DNA of 39,906 bases from Candidatus Methylomirabilis oxygeniifera (GCA_016190255.1 JACPQX010000110.1:1-39906); one strand, 5' to 3'. Positions 15,887 to 24,556 are shown, numbered from the stretch's first letter. Notes: generated by a model not told the origin, from the sequence alone. Translations and numbers: made by a program.

Positions 15887-17245
15887 CTACCGCTCGGCCT
15901 TCGTCGGTATCAGCCCTGCGACGGTTCGATTGTCAGGAACCAGATATTCCTTGGCGACCCGCCGAAGATCCTCCGCCTTGACGGCGCGGATGCCCGGGAC
16001 ATACGCCTCCCATACGCGCCAGCCGGCCACCAGCTCGTACTCGGCCAGTTGCCTGGCTAGATTGAACACCGAATCCTGCCCCAACAGGAAACCGGCCTCG
16101 ATCTGATTCTTCGCCTTCTCCAACTCCCTGTCCGGGACAGGCTCGCTCTTCAGCCGCTCGATCTCCGCTGTGAGCGCCTGCTCAACCTCCCCCGCCGTCT
16201 TCCCCGGCATGACGCTGGCGTAGAAGTAGAAGAGGTTGGGATCGATGCTTTCTCGGTCATACCCGCCGCCGGCGAACAGGGCAAGCTGCTTCTCGTAGAC
16301 CAGGCTCTTGTAGATTCTGGCGCTCTTGCCGCCGGACAAGATGTACGCCAACACCTCGAGTGCAAAGTTATCCTGGTGTTTCAGGTCCGGGACGTGATAG
16401 CCCATATACACAAAGGGAAGTTCGGCTTCCTTCTTCAGGACGATCCGCCTCTCACCCTGCTGCGGCGGCTCCACAGCTCGGACCATCGGAGGCTCTTGAC
16501 CTCGCGGGATCTCACCGAAGTATTGTCGGATCTTCGGGAGCAACTCGCCGCTGTTGAAATCGCCCACGACGATCAACACGGCGTTATTCGGGACATAATA
16601 GGTATCGTAGTGCCGGACCAGATCCTCCCGCGTCAGGCCTCGGAGATCCGACATCCAGCCGATGACGGGTTGGCGGTAGGGATGCACCTGAAAGGCCGCA
16701 GCCCCCATCGCCTCCTGCAAGGCAGAAACGGGGTCGTCCTCGGTCCGCAGCCGGCGCTCCTCCATCACGACCTTCTTCTCGGACTCCACCTCCTTCGGAT
16801 CGAGCAGCAGGCCCCGCATCCGATCAGCTTCGAGCTCCAGCGCCAGTTCGACTCGATCCGAGGCAAAGGTCTCAAAGTAGCCGGTATAATCATCGCTGGT
16901 GAAGGCGTTATCACGGCCACCGTTCTTCTGGACTGTCTTCGAAAACTGGCCCGGACCCAGCTTCGACGTCCCCTTGAACATCATGTGCTCCAGGAAATGG
17001 GACAGTCCGGTGGCTCCAGGGTGCTCATTGCGAGCGCCGACCCGATACCAGACATGCACCGTCACCACGGGCGCCTTGTGCTCTTCGAGCAGCAAGACCC
17101 TGAGTCCGTTCTCGAGGACCGACTCCTTGACCCTCGTTGTGACCTGGGCACCCGCCAGGCCGTGTGCCGCGGCGAGAAGCAAGACCAATGCAGCCGCCGG
17201 AATCGCCGGCCCTCTCCCTCTATGCTTCCTCCGGTCCATCGCCAC
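15887..17245 (-). CDS. M16 family zinc peptidase (active subunit)
   Basis: The 452-residue secreted protein has a hydrophobic signal (AAALVLLLAAAHGLAGA) and the inverted zinc motif HFLEH at about residues 83-87, with the further glutamate in KKVVMEERRLR. The C-terminal M16 domain is complete. Such pitrilysin/processing-peptidase relatives degrade peptides in the periplasm. A GTG at 17245 lies 6 nt after GAGG (17255-17252); the ATG at 17251 touches that site and the ATG at 17239 is a second choice. It follows the DUF192 gene by 20 bp, and its inactive partner is encoded 340 bp downstream. Confidence 0.9.
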   Translation of the reverse strand: MAMDRRKHRGRGPAIPAAALVLLLAAAHGLAGAQVTTRVKESVLENGLRVLLLEEHKAPVVTVHVWYRVGARNEHPGATGLSHFLEHMMFKGTSKLGPGQFSKTVQKNGGRDNAFTSDDYTGYFETFASDRVELALELEADRMRGLLLDPKEVESEKKVVMEERRLRTEDDPVSALQEAMGAAAFQVHPYRQPVIGWMSDLRGLTREDLVRHYDTYYVPNNAVLIVVGDFNSGELLPKIRQYFGEIPRGQEPPMVRAVEPPQQGERRIVLKKEAELPFVYMGYHVPDLKHQDNFALEVLAYILSGGKSARIYKSLVYEKQLALFAGGGYDRESIDPNLFYFYASVMPGKTAGEVEQALTAEIERLKSEPVPDRELEKAKNQIEAGFLLGQDSVFNLARQLAEYELVAGWRVWEAYVPGIRAVKAEDLRRVAKEYLVPDNRTVAGLIPTKAER

Positions 17246-17265
17246 TGTCATCCTCAATGAATGAA

Positions 17266-17724
17266 TCACTTGTATCTGACCCGGAGCGGTTGACCCACTC
17301 GAATCCCCATCTCTTTGGCGTAGCCGGCCGGCACCTCCAGCACGAGATCGGCCACGTGGGTGAAGACCGCCAGCGGGCCATTCGAGGACGGCGGCGGGAC
17401 ATCCGGTTCGATCGCCACGATCCTGCCGTCCCGTATCCAAAGGATGTCGATAGGGATCAGCATCCCTTTCATCCAGATGCCCCGTACCCCCGTCTCGTCA
17501 TAGGGAAACACCATCCCCGTTCCCTTTTTGAGGGACGGCCGGCCCCCTAACCCTCTGGCCTGTGCCTGAGGGCTCCGCGCGACCTCCACGCTGATGGTCA
17601 CCCGGCCGTCGATCACCACCTCGCCCCTCCGAAGGGCCCAGGCCACGGGAAGTCCAACTGCGACTTCCAGCGGAGCAAGAGCGAGAAGGAGCCCAAGGAT
17701 CGCACGATTTCCGACGGCCGTCAT
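17266..17724 (-). CDS. DUF192 family secreted protein
   Basis: The 152-residue protein has an N-terminal hydrophobic signal (AILGLLLALAPLEVAVG) and the DUF192 pattern: VEVARSPQAQARGLGGRPSL, GTGMVFPYDE, IWMKGMLIPIDILWI and VLEVPAGYAKEMGI. DUF192 proteins are small beta-rich extracytoplasmic proteins of unknown biochemistry. The ATG overlaps the stop of the upstream HtrA gene as ATGA, indicating coupling with the envelope protease genes around it. Confidence 0.85.
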   Translation of the reverse strand: MTAVGNRAILGLLLALAPLEVAVGLPVAWALRRGEVVIDGRVTISVEVARSPQAQARGLGGRPSLKKGTGMVFPYDETGVRGIWMKGMLIPIDILWIRDGRIVAIEPDVPPPSSNGPLAVFTHVADLVLEVPAGYAKEMGIRVGQPLRVRYK

Positions 17725-18839
17725 GCGTCGGGAAGCTCCCCCAGCCGAACGGAAAGTGCAAGCGGCCGGCCATCCCGAAGCAACTCGATCTTCACCTTGT
17801 CCCCTACCTTGTGCTCAGCGTCCAGGAACGCCGTCATCTCGTCGACCGATTGCACCTTGCGCCCATCGATCTTGATGATGATGTCCCCCCCTACACTGAC
17901 GAGCATGTTACCGAACCGTATTCGCTTCGTGCTCCCCTTGATTCCTGCGCGGCCGGCGGGGCCTTTCGGCGAAACCTGAACGACCATAACCCCCTCCTGC
18001 GCCGCGAGCTTCAGGGCCTTGGCCACCTCGGGTGTGATATCTAAACCGGAGATCCCAAGCCACGGATGGCTCACCCGCCCCCTGGCGATCAATTGGGGGA
18101 GGAGCCGCTTCGCGGTGTTCACCGGTATGGCGAAGCCGATCCCGACCGACCCGCCACTCGGCGTGTAGATGGCGCTGTTGATTCCGATGACCTCGCCCCG
18201 TGAGTTCAGCAGCGGCCCACCCGAGTTGCCGGGATTGATCGGCGCGTCCGTCTGGATGATCCCGCGAATCTGGCGTCCGCTGTCGGAGCGCAACATCCGA
18301 CCCACCGAGCTCACCACACCGCGCGTGACGGTCCGATCCAGGCCGAACGGATTCCCGATGGCGATCGCCATCTGCCCGACCTGGAGGGCATCGCTATTGC
18401 CCAACTTCAGGGGAGAGAGCTTCTCCTTCGGAACGTCGATCTTGATCACCGCCAGATCGTTGCTGGAATCACGGCCGACCAACTTCGCACGAACCTTGCT
18501 CTTGTCGGTCAGCGTCACCTCCAGGCTATCGGCCTCCTCGACCACGTGGTTGTTGGTCAAGATGTATCCGCGATCATCAACGACGAAGCCCGACCCGGTC
18601 CCTTTCTGCGGCACCGGATTGAAAAAGAAATCATAGGCGAGGGCCGTGCTGGTGATGTGTACGACGCCCGGGCCGGCACGCTTATAGACAGAGATTACAA
18701 TCTGCTCCTCCGGGCTGAGTCCCTGAACCTCTGGTTGGGGCTTTTGTGCATGAACGAGGCCCGCAACGCCAATCACCCCAAGGGCCAAGACCGCGGCAGT
18801 CAGCGCGCGCCGAATCCGTGCAGAAACAGCGACAGTCAT
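17721..18839 (-). CDS. HtrA/DegP-type serine protease with one PDZ domain
   Basis: The 372-residue protein has a signal peptide ending near GLVHAQ (about 31). The trypsin-like domain has the catalytic triad His98 (LTNNHVV), Asp128 (SSNDLAVI) and Ser206 (NPGNSGGPL). One PDZ domain follows (WLGISGLDITPE to the end). This DegS/HhoA-like layout acts in the periplasm on misfolded or specific proteins. The ATG at 18839 gives the standard signal sequence; an in-frame ATG three codons upstream (18848) is equally possible. It heads the unit htrA - DUF192 - M16 - M16, preceded by a strong promoter and a perfect inverted repeat. Confidence 0.92.
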   Translation of the reverse strand: MTVAVSARIRRALTAAVLALGVIGVAGLVHAQKPQPEVQGLSPEEQIVISVYKRAGPGVVHITSTALAYDFFFNPVPQKGTGSGFVVDDRGYILTNNHVVEEADSLEVTLTDKSKVRAKLVGRDSSNDLAVIKIDVPKEKLSPLKLGNSDALQVGQMAIAIGNPFGLDRTVTRGVVSSVGRMLRSDSGRQIRGIIQTDAPINPGNSGGPLLNSRGEVIGINSAIYTPSGGSVGIGFAIPVNTAKRLLPQLIARGRVSHPWLGISGLDITPEVAKALKLAAQEGVMVVQVSPKGPAGRAGIKGSTKRIRFGNMLVSVGGDIIIKIDGRKVQSVDEMTAFLDAEHKVGDKVKIELLRDGRPLALSVRLGELPDA

Positions 18840-18879
18840 GAGTCTCACGTCCAGTTCACGACGAAGGGCTCGAAAACAA

Positions 18880-18900
18880 AAGTGGACCCTCGGTCCACTT
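18880..18900. promoter_or_regulatory. Perfect inverted repeat at the htrA transcription start
   Basis: AAGTGGACC and GGTCCACTT form 9-bp arms around CTC. The repeat begins 6 bp after the predicted -10, so it covers about +1 to +20: a likely operator or 5' hairpin. Further GTCCAC half sites lie at 18912-18917 and 18971-18976. Confidence 0.55.
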
Positions 18901-18905
18901 CATTC

Positions 18906-18934
18906 ACTGTAGTCCACAACTGTTGGCTTGTCAA
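18906..18934 (-). promoter_or_regulatory. Predicted htrA promoter
   Basis: TTGACA (18934-18929), a 17-bp spacer and TACAGT (18911-18906) on the minus strand, upstream of the HtrA gene. Confidence 0.6.
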
Positions 18935-19046
18935 CGCCCAAGCCCGGCGCTCTTCCTCCTTTTCCCCCCGGTCCACAAGACCCTATGAGATCCGCGATAC
19001 CCCCCAGGTCAAACGAACGTCGCGAGGAGTGACCATGCGACACCGC

Positions 19047-19196
19047 CTACTGTTTCGAAGCGTACTTCTCCGGTGTCTGCTCGAAGGCCCGCTTGCACGC
19101 CTGAGCGCAGAAATAGTAGGTTGTACCCTGATAGACGGCGGTAGCGGGCGCGCGCTTTTCATCCACCATCATTCCACAAACTGGATCCTTCGACAT
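19047..19196 (-). CDS. Small YHS-domain metal-binding protein
   Basis: The 49-residue protein is a bare YHS domain: DPVCGMMV at the N-terminus, then TYYFCAQACKRAFEQTPEKY. YHS domains bind copper or related metals through these cysteines and occur on copper ATPases and monooxygenases. It closely resembles the YHS domain fused to the N-terminus of the copper ATPase in the same operon. GGGAGAGACGAG precedes the ATG at 19196. It is the last gene of the copper operon and may act as a soluble chaperone. Confidence 0.85.
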   Translation of the reverse strand: MSKDPVCGMMVDEKRAPATAVYQGTTYYFCAQACKRAFEQTPEKYASKQ

Positions 19197-19260
19197 CTCG
19201 TCTCTCCCTCGAAAGGCATCACTGAACCTCACCCTTCACCCGGCCCCTCTCCCCACAACT

Positions 19261-19719
19261 CTATCGCCAGGGCCCATACCGGGCGTACTTGGCGTCGATG
19301 GCCGCCTTGATCTCGGGAATTCTCTTCCCCTGCTTGTACATTGCATACGCCTCCAGCGTAATGTCCTGGCACATGTCTCACCCGAACGCGTGTCGATCCA
19401 CGTAGCAGTCGAGATTGTTCTGATGCCTGTGCGACTTGAAACAGCCACAGTAGCAGGGCATCTGCTCGATCAGCTCGGGGACCTCCCTCGCAATCCGGTA
19501 CGCCCGGGCCGTCTTCCCCTGAAACAGCGCCGGCGAAAGCGTTGCGGGACGCGGACGCCTCGGAATCGCCGGAAGGGCTCGACCGCCATGCTCCGCCGCG
19601 TGTGCGGCCGGCCCTCGCCCCGACCTCGATCCGACGAGGAAGCCAAGGAGGCTCCCTGCGAGAGCCCTGAGCACCCGTCGTCGATCAAGTTGTTGAGATG
19701 ATCCTTGCCGTTCGTCCAT
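19261..19719 (-). CDS. PCYCGC-family protein with in-frame UGA, probable selenoprotein
   Basis: Read through one UGA (19380-19378), the frame gives 152 residues. It starts with a twin-arginine-like signal (LDRRRVLRALAGSLLG). The family motif PCYCGC is at 88-93, then Cys105 and DRHAFG. UGA is codon 114 and is followed by DMC, then DITLEAYAMYKQGKRIPEI and a natural TAG at 19261-19263. Family members have HG-x-x-CxxC at this place, so UGA replaces the first Cys and yields UxxC. Downstream the RNA can form stems ACAUU/AAUGU and ACGC/GCGU around the loop UGGAG, which begins 23 nt after UGA, as in bacterial SECIS elements. Without readthrough the protein loses its conserved C-terminus. It lies between copA and the YHS gene. 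A nonsense mutation is the alternative. Confidence 0.75.
19338..19364 (-). promoter_or_regulatory. Candidate bacterial SECIS hairpin
   Basis: On the minus strand: ACAUU (19364-19360), ACGC (19359-19356), loop UGGAG (19355-19351), GCGU (19350-19347), a 4-nt bulge AUGC, and AAUGU (19342-19338). The loop has a G in its second position and lies 22 nt past the UGA, within the accepted bacterial range. Confidence 0.6.
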
Positions 19720-19788
19720 GCGGCTCCCTCCTGTAGCAGCGTCTCAGGAAACGTGAAGGTGGTCAGGGCGCAGGCCGCTCGATCCCCC

Positions 19789-22341
19789 TCACCCATTTCT
19801 CTCCCCTGCTGGAGGAGAGGTGAGCGGGGTGGGCCGGAAGCGTCGCAGCCGCAGCGCATTGCCGACCACCGTGACGGAGGAGAGCGCCATGGCCGCCCCC
19901 GCGAGGACCGGGCTCAACAGCATCCCGAACACCGGATAGAGCACACCGGCGGCCACCGGGATCAGGACGACGTTGTACGCGAACGCCCAGAACAGGTTCT
20001 GTTTGATGTTCCGCATCGTCTGTTTGCTCAATTGGAGGGCGGTCACGACGCTTCGCAGGTCGCCGCCGATCAGCGTGATATCCGCCGCCTCCATCGCTAC
20101 GTCGGTCCCGGTCCCGATGGCGATCCCGACATCGGCCTGCGCCAGGGCGGGGGCGTCATTGATCCCATCACCCACCATCGCCACCAACTTCCCCTGCTCC
20201 TGAAGCCTCCGAACCTCCAATGCCTTGTGTTCCGGCAAGACCTCTGCCAACACGCGATCGATCCCGATCTGTCTGGCGATCGCCTCGGCGGTTCGGGGGT
20301 TATCGCCCGTGATCATGGCGACCTCGATACCCAGGCGACGCAGGGCGGCCACTGCCGCTTTCGAATGCGGCTTGACGGTGTCGGCCACGGCCACGATCCC
20401 AAGCAGTTGGCCGTCAGCGGCGACAAACATCGGGGTCTTCCCCTGCCCAGAGAGCGTTTCAGCCGGCTCAGCAATCCCTGTCAGGTCAATCCCGCGCTCT
20501 TGCATCAGGCGAAGATTGCCGAGGAGCACCTCCCTCCCCTCCGCGACCGCCCTGATCCCATAGCCCGGGATCGCCTTGAACTCTTGCGGTCCGGTCAACT
20601 CGAGACCCTCTTCCTTTGCGCGCTCGACGATCGCCTCCCCAAGCGGGTGCTCGGACCCCTTTTCCGCCGACGCCGCCATCCTCAACAGCTCACGCTGCTC
20701 AGGGTTCATGGTTGATAGTTCAGGGTTCAGAGAAGAGATGGGGACCTCTGTCTGTGAACTATGAACTGTGAACTGTGAACTCGCAATAATGTCGGTGACC
20801 GACGGGTGGCCGACAGTCAGCGTACCGGTCTTATCGAAGACGACCACCCCAACCCGACATGCCTGCTCCAGGCTCTCGGCGTTCTTGATCAGCACACCGT
20901 GGTCTGCCCCCCTTCCGGTTCCGACCATAATCGACGTGGGGGTGGCAAGACCCAAGGCGCAGGGGCAAGCGATCACCAGGACGGCCACGAAATTAGAAAG
21001 CGCGAACAGGAACGAAGGCTCTGGGCCAAGGAAAAGCCAGACACCGAACGTCACGACCGCGATCACGAGGACGATCGGCACGAAGACCCCGGCGATCTTG
21101 TCCACCAGCCGCTGGATGGGCGCCTTTGAGCCCTGGGCCTGTTCGACCAATCGGACGATCTGAGCCAGGGCGGTCTCCCGTCCCACCTTGATGGCCTCGA
21201 AGGTGAAGCTGCCTGTCTTGTTCAAGGTTGCCCCGATCACCGGATCCCCCGGACCCTTCTCCACTGGAAGGCTCTCGCCGGTCAGCATCGATTCATCGAG
21301 GGCCGATCTGCCCTCGCGGATGACCCCGTCCACCGGCACCTTCTCCCCGGGCCGAACCAGGACGAGGTCACCGGCCCGGACCTCCTCCACCGGGATGTCT
21401 TGCTCCAGGCCGCCACGGATCACCCGCGCGGTCTTGGCCTGGAGCCCCATCAGTCTCCTGATCGCCTCGGAGGTCCGACCTTTGGCCTTGGCCTCAAGCC
21501 AGCGGCCCATGACGATGAGGGTCATGAGGATCGCCGCGGTGTCGTAGTAGGTCATCGCCTCCATCCCATGAGGAGCGATGGCCGCGGGGAAGAAGGTCAG
21601 GGCGACACTGTAGAGGTAGGCGGCGTTCGTGCCGATCGACACGAGGGTGTTCATGTCGGCAGTCTTGTGTTTCAGGGTCGTCCAGAATCCTCGATGGAAC
21701 TGCCAGCCGACCCAGAACTGAACCGGCGTGGTGAGCAACAGGAGCACGAAGGAGTTCGACAGAACCGCCGGCGCCCATGGAAACCAGTTGGGAAAGCTTC
21801 CCAACAGAACCGGGACGCTCAGAGCCGACCCGACCAGGAATTTGGTTCGAAGGAGGCCGATCTCCGCCTCCCGCGCCCCCTCTTCCCGATCGGGCGATGC
21901 GGACGCGGACGCCGCCGCCAGATCCGGCACTCGATACCCTGCCTCCTCGATCGCCTTCCGGAAACTGGCCGGCTCAGCGACCGAAGGAAGGTACGACACC
22001 GTGGCACGCTCTGCGGCGAAGTTCACCTCGGCGCTCACGACACCGGGGGTCTTCATAAGCGCGTTCTCGATCCGTTGGACGCAGGAGGCACAGCTCATTC
22101 CCTGAATCGGTATCTCAATCTGCGTAGCGAACCCGACCATCTCAGGATCTTTTCGCCTGATCTCCAGCGGCCTCAGTGACACGGCCTCGACCGCGGATCC
22201 GGATAGATAACGATCCGGCGACTTGTCGAACGTCTCCTTGCAGGCGGCCGCGCAGAAATAGTAGTCCACTCCTTTGTAGCGGCTCGTGCCGGCCGCCTCC
22301 TCCGGGAGCACCTCCATGCCACAGATCGGATCTATTGCCAT
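19789..22341 (-). CDS. copA: Copper-transporting P1B-type ATPase with N-terminal YHS and HMA domains
   Basis: The 850-residue pump has a YHS domain (1-48, DPICGME...YYFCAAAC), an HMA domain with GMSCASC (81-87), eight membrane helices, TGES (354-357), the CPC metal motif (459-461), DKTGT (503-507), SEHPLGEA (563-570), TGDN and [11 protein letters not shown] with these domains fits Cu(I) export. Residues about 520-547 ([10 protein letters not shown] to STMNPEQ) are an extra loop just after the phosphorylation site, encoded by a heptamer repeat element. The last residues ([12 protein letters not shown]) read into an intergenic palindrome. The ATG at 22341 follows GGGAG and overlaps the upstream flavoprotein gene by 10 bp. 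Confidence 0.93.
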   Translation of the reverse strand: MAIDPICGMEVLPEEAAGTSRYKGVDYYFCAAACKETFDKSPDRYLSGSAVEAVSLRPLEIRRKDPEMVGFATQIEIPIQGMSCASCVQRIENALMKTPGVVSAEVNFAAERATVSYLPSVAEPASFRKAIEEAGYRVPDLAAASASASPDREEGAREAEIGLLRTKFLVGSALSVPVLLGSFPNWFPWAPAVLSNSFVLLLLTTPVQFWVGWQFHRGFWTTLKHKTADMNTLVSIGTNAAYLYSVALTFFPAAIAPHGMEAMTYYDTAAILMTLIVMGRWLEAKAKGRTSEAIRRLMGLQAKTARVIRGGLEQDIPVEEVRAGDLVLVRPGEKVPVDGVIREGRSALDESMLTGESLPVEKGPGDPVIGATLNKTGSFTFEAIKVGRETALAQIVRLVEQAQGSKAPIQRLVDKIAGVFVPIVLVIAVVTFGVWLFLGPEPSFLFALSNFVAVLVIACPCALGLATPTSIMVGTGRGADHGVLIKNAESLEQACRVGVVVFDKTGTLTVGHPSVTDIIASSQFTVHSSQTEVPISSLNPELSTMNPEQRELLRMAASAEKGSEHPLGEAIVERAKEEGLELTGPQEFKAIPGYGIRAVAEGREVLLGNLRLMQERGIDLTGIAEPAETLSGQGKTPMFVAADGQLLGIVAVADTVKPHSKAAVAALRRLGIEVAMITGDNPRTAEAIARQIGIDRVLAEVLPEHKALEVRRLQEQGKLVAMVGDGINDAPALAQADVGIAIGTGTDVAMEAADITLIGGDLRSVVTALQLSKQTMRNIKQNLFWAFAYNVVLIPVAAGVLYPVFGMLLSPVLAGAAMALSSVTVVGNALRLRRFRPTPLTSPPAGERNG
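20702..20781. repeat. Heptamer-repeat hairpin element H3, inside copA
   Basis: The left arm (20702-20730) has GTTCATG/GTTCAGG-type units and the right arm (20749-20781) has TGAACTA/TGAACTG units, around a short centre. It has the same build as H1 and H2 but lies within the reading frame of the copper ATPase, which it keeps open. Confidence 0.85.
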
Positions 22342-23531
22342 CGACGCTTCTCCCGAGCCCCTCGTTCGCCGCCCATCTGCTCCCGATCGGTCCACCCGCC
22401 CAACAGCAGGCCCAGGGGCCGTGGAATCTCCGCCCAGACACGGTCGGCGAAGGACCTGTAGCTCTCCTGCCCCATCAAGACCTTCCTGTAGAAGTCGATT
22501 GCCCCGGGGCGCCGCTTCAGCGCCTTGAACCAGAGCCAGGGCAGCCGATGAGCTAGGCGGCTGAGTCGGCCGGCCGCCTCGAGTTCCGGCGTGATTCCGG
22601 TCGAGATCGCCGTTTGATACCACGCAAGGTCACCCCCATTTCGCTCGGCGCTGAGGATCGCCCTGGCAGCCAATTGCCCGCTAAGGATCGCATAGTAGAT
22701 CCCCTCTCCAAGAAACGGATCGACGAGGGCGGCCGCATCACCCGTGAGCAGCGCGCGGCCTTGATACAACGGCCCTGAGTTGCCGCCATGTAGCGGGATC
22801 AGCGCCCCGTGGGTCCGCGAAAGTTTCCCTCCGCCGAAGCCGCCCGCCCCCAGGAAGGTCTCCAAACAATGAGATGCGGTCCTCGCCGCCGCGCGGCCGA
22901 CCATCGCGCCAACCGAGGCAACGTCTCGCTTCGGAAAGGCCCAGCAGTAGCCGCCGGAGGCGCGGCCAAGCTCGATCACCACCCGGCCTTTGAGCGCGGG
23001 GGCGGCACCCGCTAATGGAAGGTCAGCATCCAGGCCGACAGCTCGGGCCTTCCGGCGAGTCGAGAAGAGGTCCCTTGCCACAACCCCGGAGGCGCCATCG
23101 GCCCCGACCAAGAAGTCGCCGGCCTCCATCTTGCCATCGACATCGACCTCGACTCGGTTATCCGCTTGCCTCACAGCCCGAACCGTGAGCCCGTCATGGA
23201 GCTCGGCGCCAGCCTCAACCGCCCTCAGGCAGAGCGCTTGATCGAACCGGTCGCGCCAGACCGTGTAGGCCATCGGTTCCCGGATCCTCGCCTCGATCGG
23301 CTCGCGACCGCGGTAGGTGAACGTCAGGCCGGTGATCGTGTCCTCGACGAGGTCCGCCGGATCGAAGTCAAGGAGTCCCGCCACGCGCCGGGACAGGCAT
23401 CCGCCACAGGCCTTGTAGCGAGGCAGCCGCCGACGCTCCAGTAGCAGCACCCTCGCGCCTGCCTGCGCCAACCCACGAGCAGCCGTGGCCCCGGCCGGCC
23501 CTCCCCCTACGACGATCGTATCGTATCGCAC
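22332..23531 (-). CDS. FAD-dependent geranylgeranyl reductase-family protein
   Basis: The 399-residue flavoprotein begins with the Rossmann FAD motif [24 protein letters not shown] and has the geranylgeranyl-reductase CGGCLSRR segment at about 42-49. Next come [13 protein letters not shown] and the second FAD motif [20 protein letters not shown]. Family members reduce prenyl double bonds in quinones, chlorophyll side chains or lipids. A link to copper is not obvious from the sequence, yet the gene sits between csoR (17 bp) and copA (10-bp overlap). The GTG at 23531 has GGGAG upstream. Confidence 0.82.
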   Translation of the reverse strand: MRYDTIVVGGGPAGATAARGLAQAGARVLLLERRRLPRYKACGGCLSRRVAGLLDFDPADLVEDTITGLTFTYRGREPIEARIREPMAYTVWRDRFDQALCLRAVEAGAELHDGLTVRAVRQADNRVEVDVDGKMEAGDFLVGADGASGVVARDLFSTRRKARAVGLDADLPLAGAAPALKGRVVIELGRASGGYCWAFPKRDVASVGAMVGRAAARTASHCLETFLGAGGFGGGKLSRTHGALIPLHGGNSGPLYQGRALLTGDAAALVDPFLGEGIYYAILSGQLAARAILSAERNGGDLAWYQTAISTGITPELEAAGRLSRLAHRLPWLWFKALKRRPGAIDFYRKVLMGQESYRSFADRVWAEIPRPLGLLLGGWTDREQMGGERGAREKRRWQ

Positions 23532-23548
23532 TACACGCTCCCGCGACC

Positions 23549-23827
23549 CTACCGCGTATACCGCGAAAAGACCTCGAGGAGTTCCTCGATCTTCTTCTGG
23601 CGATCCCCTGCACGCCCGGAGGCCACCGCGTCGGCCACGCACGACTCGATGTGACGCCCGAGGAGGATCTTGCTCACCTGCTCCAGGGCCCCCTGGATGG
23701 CCGAGATCTGCAAGAGGATATCGACGCAGTACTTCTCCTCCTCCACCATCCGCCGGACCCCTTGCACCTGGCCCTCGATTCGGTTCAGGCGCGCCATCGC
23801 CTTCTGCTTCGTCGTCTCGTCGATCAC
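23549..23827 (-). CDS. csoR: CsoR-type copper-sensing repressor
   Basis: The 92-residue all-helical protein fits the CsoR/RcnR/FrmR family: ARLNRIEGQVQGVRRMVEEEKYCVDIL, then QISAIQGALEQVSKILLGRHIESCV. The Cys, His and Cys of the Cu(I) site are present (YC, GRH, SC), which favours CsoR over FrmR. The GTG at 23827 has AAGGAGGAGG upstream. As the first gene of the unit csoR - reductase - copA - PCYCGC - YHS it probably represses the whole operon until Cu(I) binds. A near-perfect palindrome overlaps its promoter. Confidence 0.9.
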   Translation of the reverse strand: MIDETTKQKAMARLNRIEGQVQGVRRMVEEEKYCVDILLQISAIQGALEQVSKILLGRHIESCVADAVASGRAGDRQKKIEELLEVFSRYTR

Positions 23828-23867
23828 CGCCCCTCCTCCTTCTTGACGCGGATTGGAATACTCTACT

Positions 23868-23889
23868 CCTGTAGGGTATACCATACGGG
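23868..23889. promoter_or_regulatory. Predicted CsoR operator
   Basis: A 22-bp palindrome around the central GGTATACC (23875-23882) has only two mismatched pairs. On the minus strand TTGACA (23901-23896) lies upstream and the palindrome covers the -10 region (TATACC or TACCCT), a good position for repression. Confidence 0.65.
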
Positions 23890-23907
23890 GCAGATTGTCA
23901 AGGCTCT

Positions 23908-24438
23908 TTACCCAGGCAGAACGCCAAGCTCCCGCAACCGGCTCATGACTAGGGCTGCGGACTGCTCGGGGCTTTCCTTATCGGTATGAAGGGTCAGTTC
24001 CGGAGACGGCGGAGGTTCATATGGGTCGGAGATCCCCGTGAAGGCAGAAATCTCGCCCGCCACGGCCCTTCGATACAGTCCCTTGGTGTCCCTGCCCATG
24101 CAGACCTCGATAGGGCAGTGTACATACACCTCAACGAAGCGTCCGATCTCCCTCCTCGCGGCCTCCCGCGCAGCCCGGTAGGGTGAGATGGCTGCGACGA
24201 GGGTCGCCACCCCATTCCTGGTGAGCAGCTTGCTGACGAAAGCGATCCTTCGGATGTTCTCGTCCCGATCAGCCTTGCTGAACCCAAGGCCACGGCTGAG
24301 ATTCTCCCGCACCACGTCGCCATCCAAGACCTCCACCTGAAGGCCGCGCTCCCGGAGCATTCGTGCAACGGCTTGAGCGATCGTGCTCTTCCCCGCGCAG
24401 GACAGACCTGTGAACCACACGGTGAAGCCCGACTTCAT
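23908..24438 (-). CDS. cysC: Adenylylsulfate (APS) kinase
   Basis: The 176-residue protein has the P-loop GLSCAGKST (11-19), the [10 protein letters not shown] segment that binds APS, and [21 protein letters not shown] and [11 protein letters not shown] typical of CysC. It phosphorylates adenylylsulfate to PAPS in sulfate activation. The family consensus of the P-loop is GLSGAGKST, so Cys replaces the Gly. ATP sulfurylase genes are not in the window. The start at 24438 gives the standard N-terminus. Confidence 0.92.
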   Translation of the reverse strand: MKSGFTVWFTGLSCAGKSTIAQAVARMLRERGLQVEVLDGDVVRENLSRGLGFSKADRDENIRRIAFVSKLLTRNGVATLVAAISPYRAAREAARREIGRFVEVYVHCPIEVCMGRDTKGLYRRAVAGEISAFTGISDPYEPPPSPELTLHTDKESPEQSAALVMSRLRELGVLPG

Positions 24439-24472
24439 CTCAGTCTCACTTGAGGCCCAACGGGTACGACTA

Positions 24473-24556
24473 CTATGGCCTGGCCATCTGCGCGAAGAAG
24501 GTCTCCGCCCGCTTGCGGATCTCCCTCGGTGTCAGATCCTCCTTGTGTGTCGCCAT
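24473..24556 (-). other. Possible 27-codon ORF or C-terminal gene relic
   Basis: The short frame from an ATG at 24556 encodes a charged, protein-like stretch ([20 protein letters not shown]). It ends 35 bp before cysC. G-rich sequence precedes the ATG directly. I do not recognise it. It may be the tail of a lost gene; the upstream frame runs into a palindromic repeat at about 24575-24605. Confidence 0.25.

Noticed and set aside
19236-19448. A 70-codon minus-strand frame as an alternative to the interrupted PCYCGC gene
   Set aside because: It is a different frame with arginine/serine-rich sequence; the conserved PCYCGC C-terminus is in the frame that passes through UGA.
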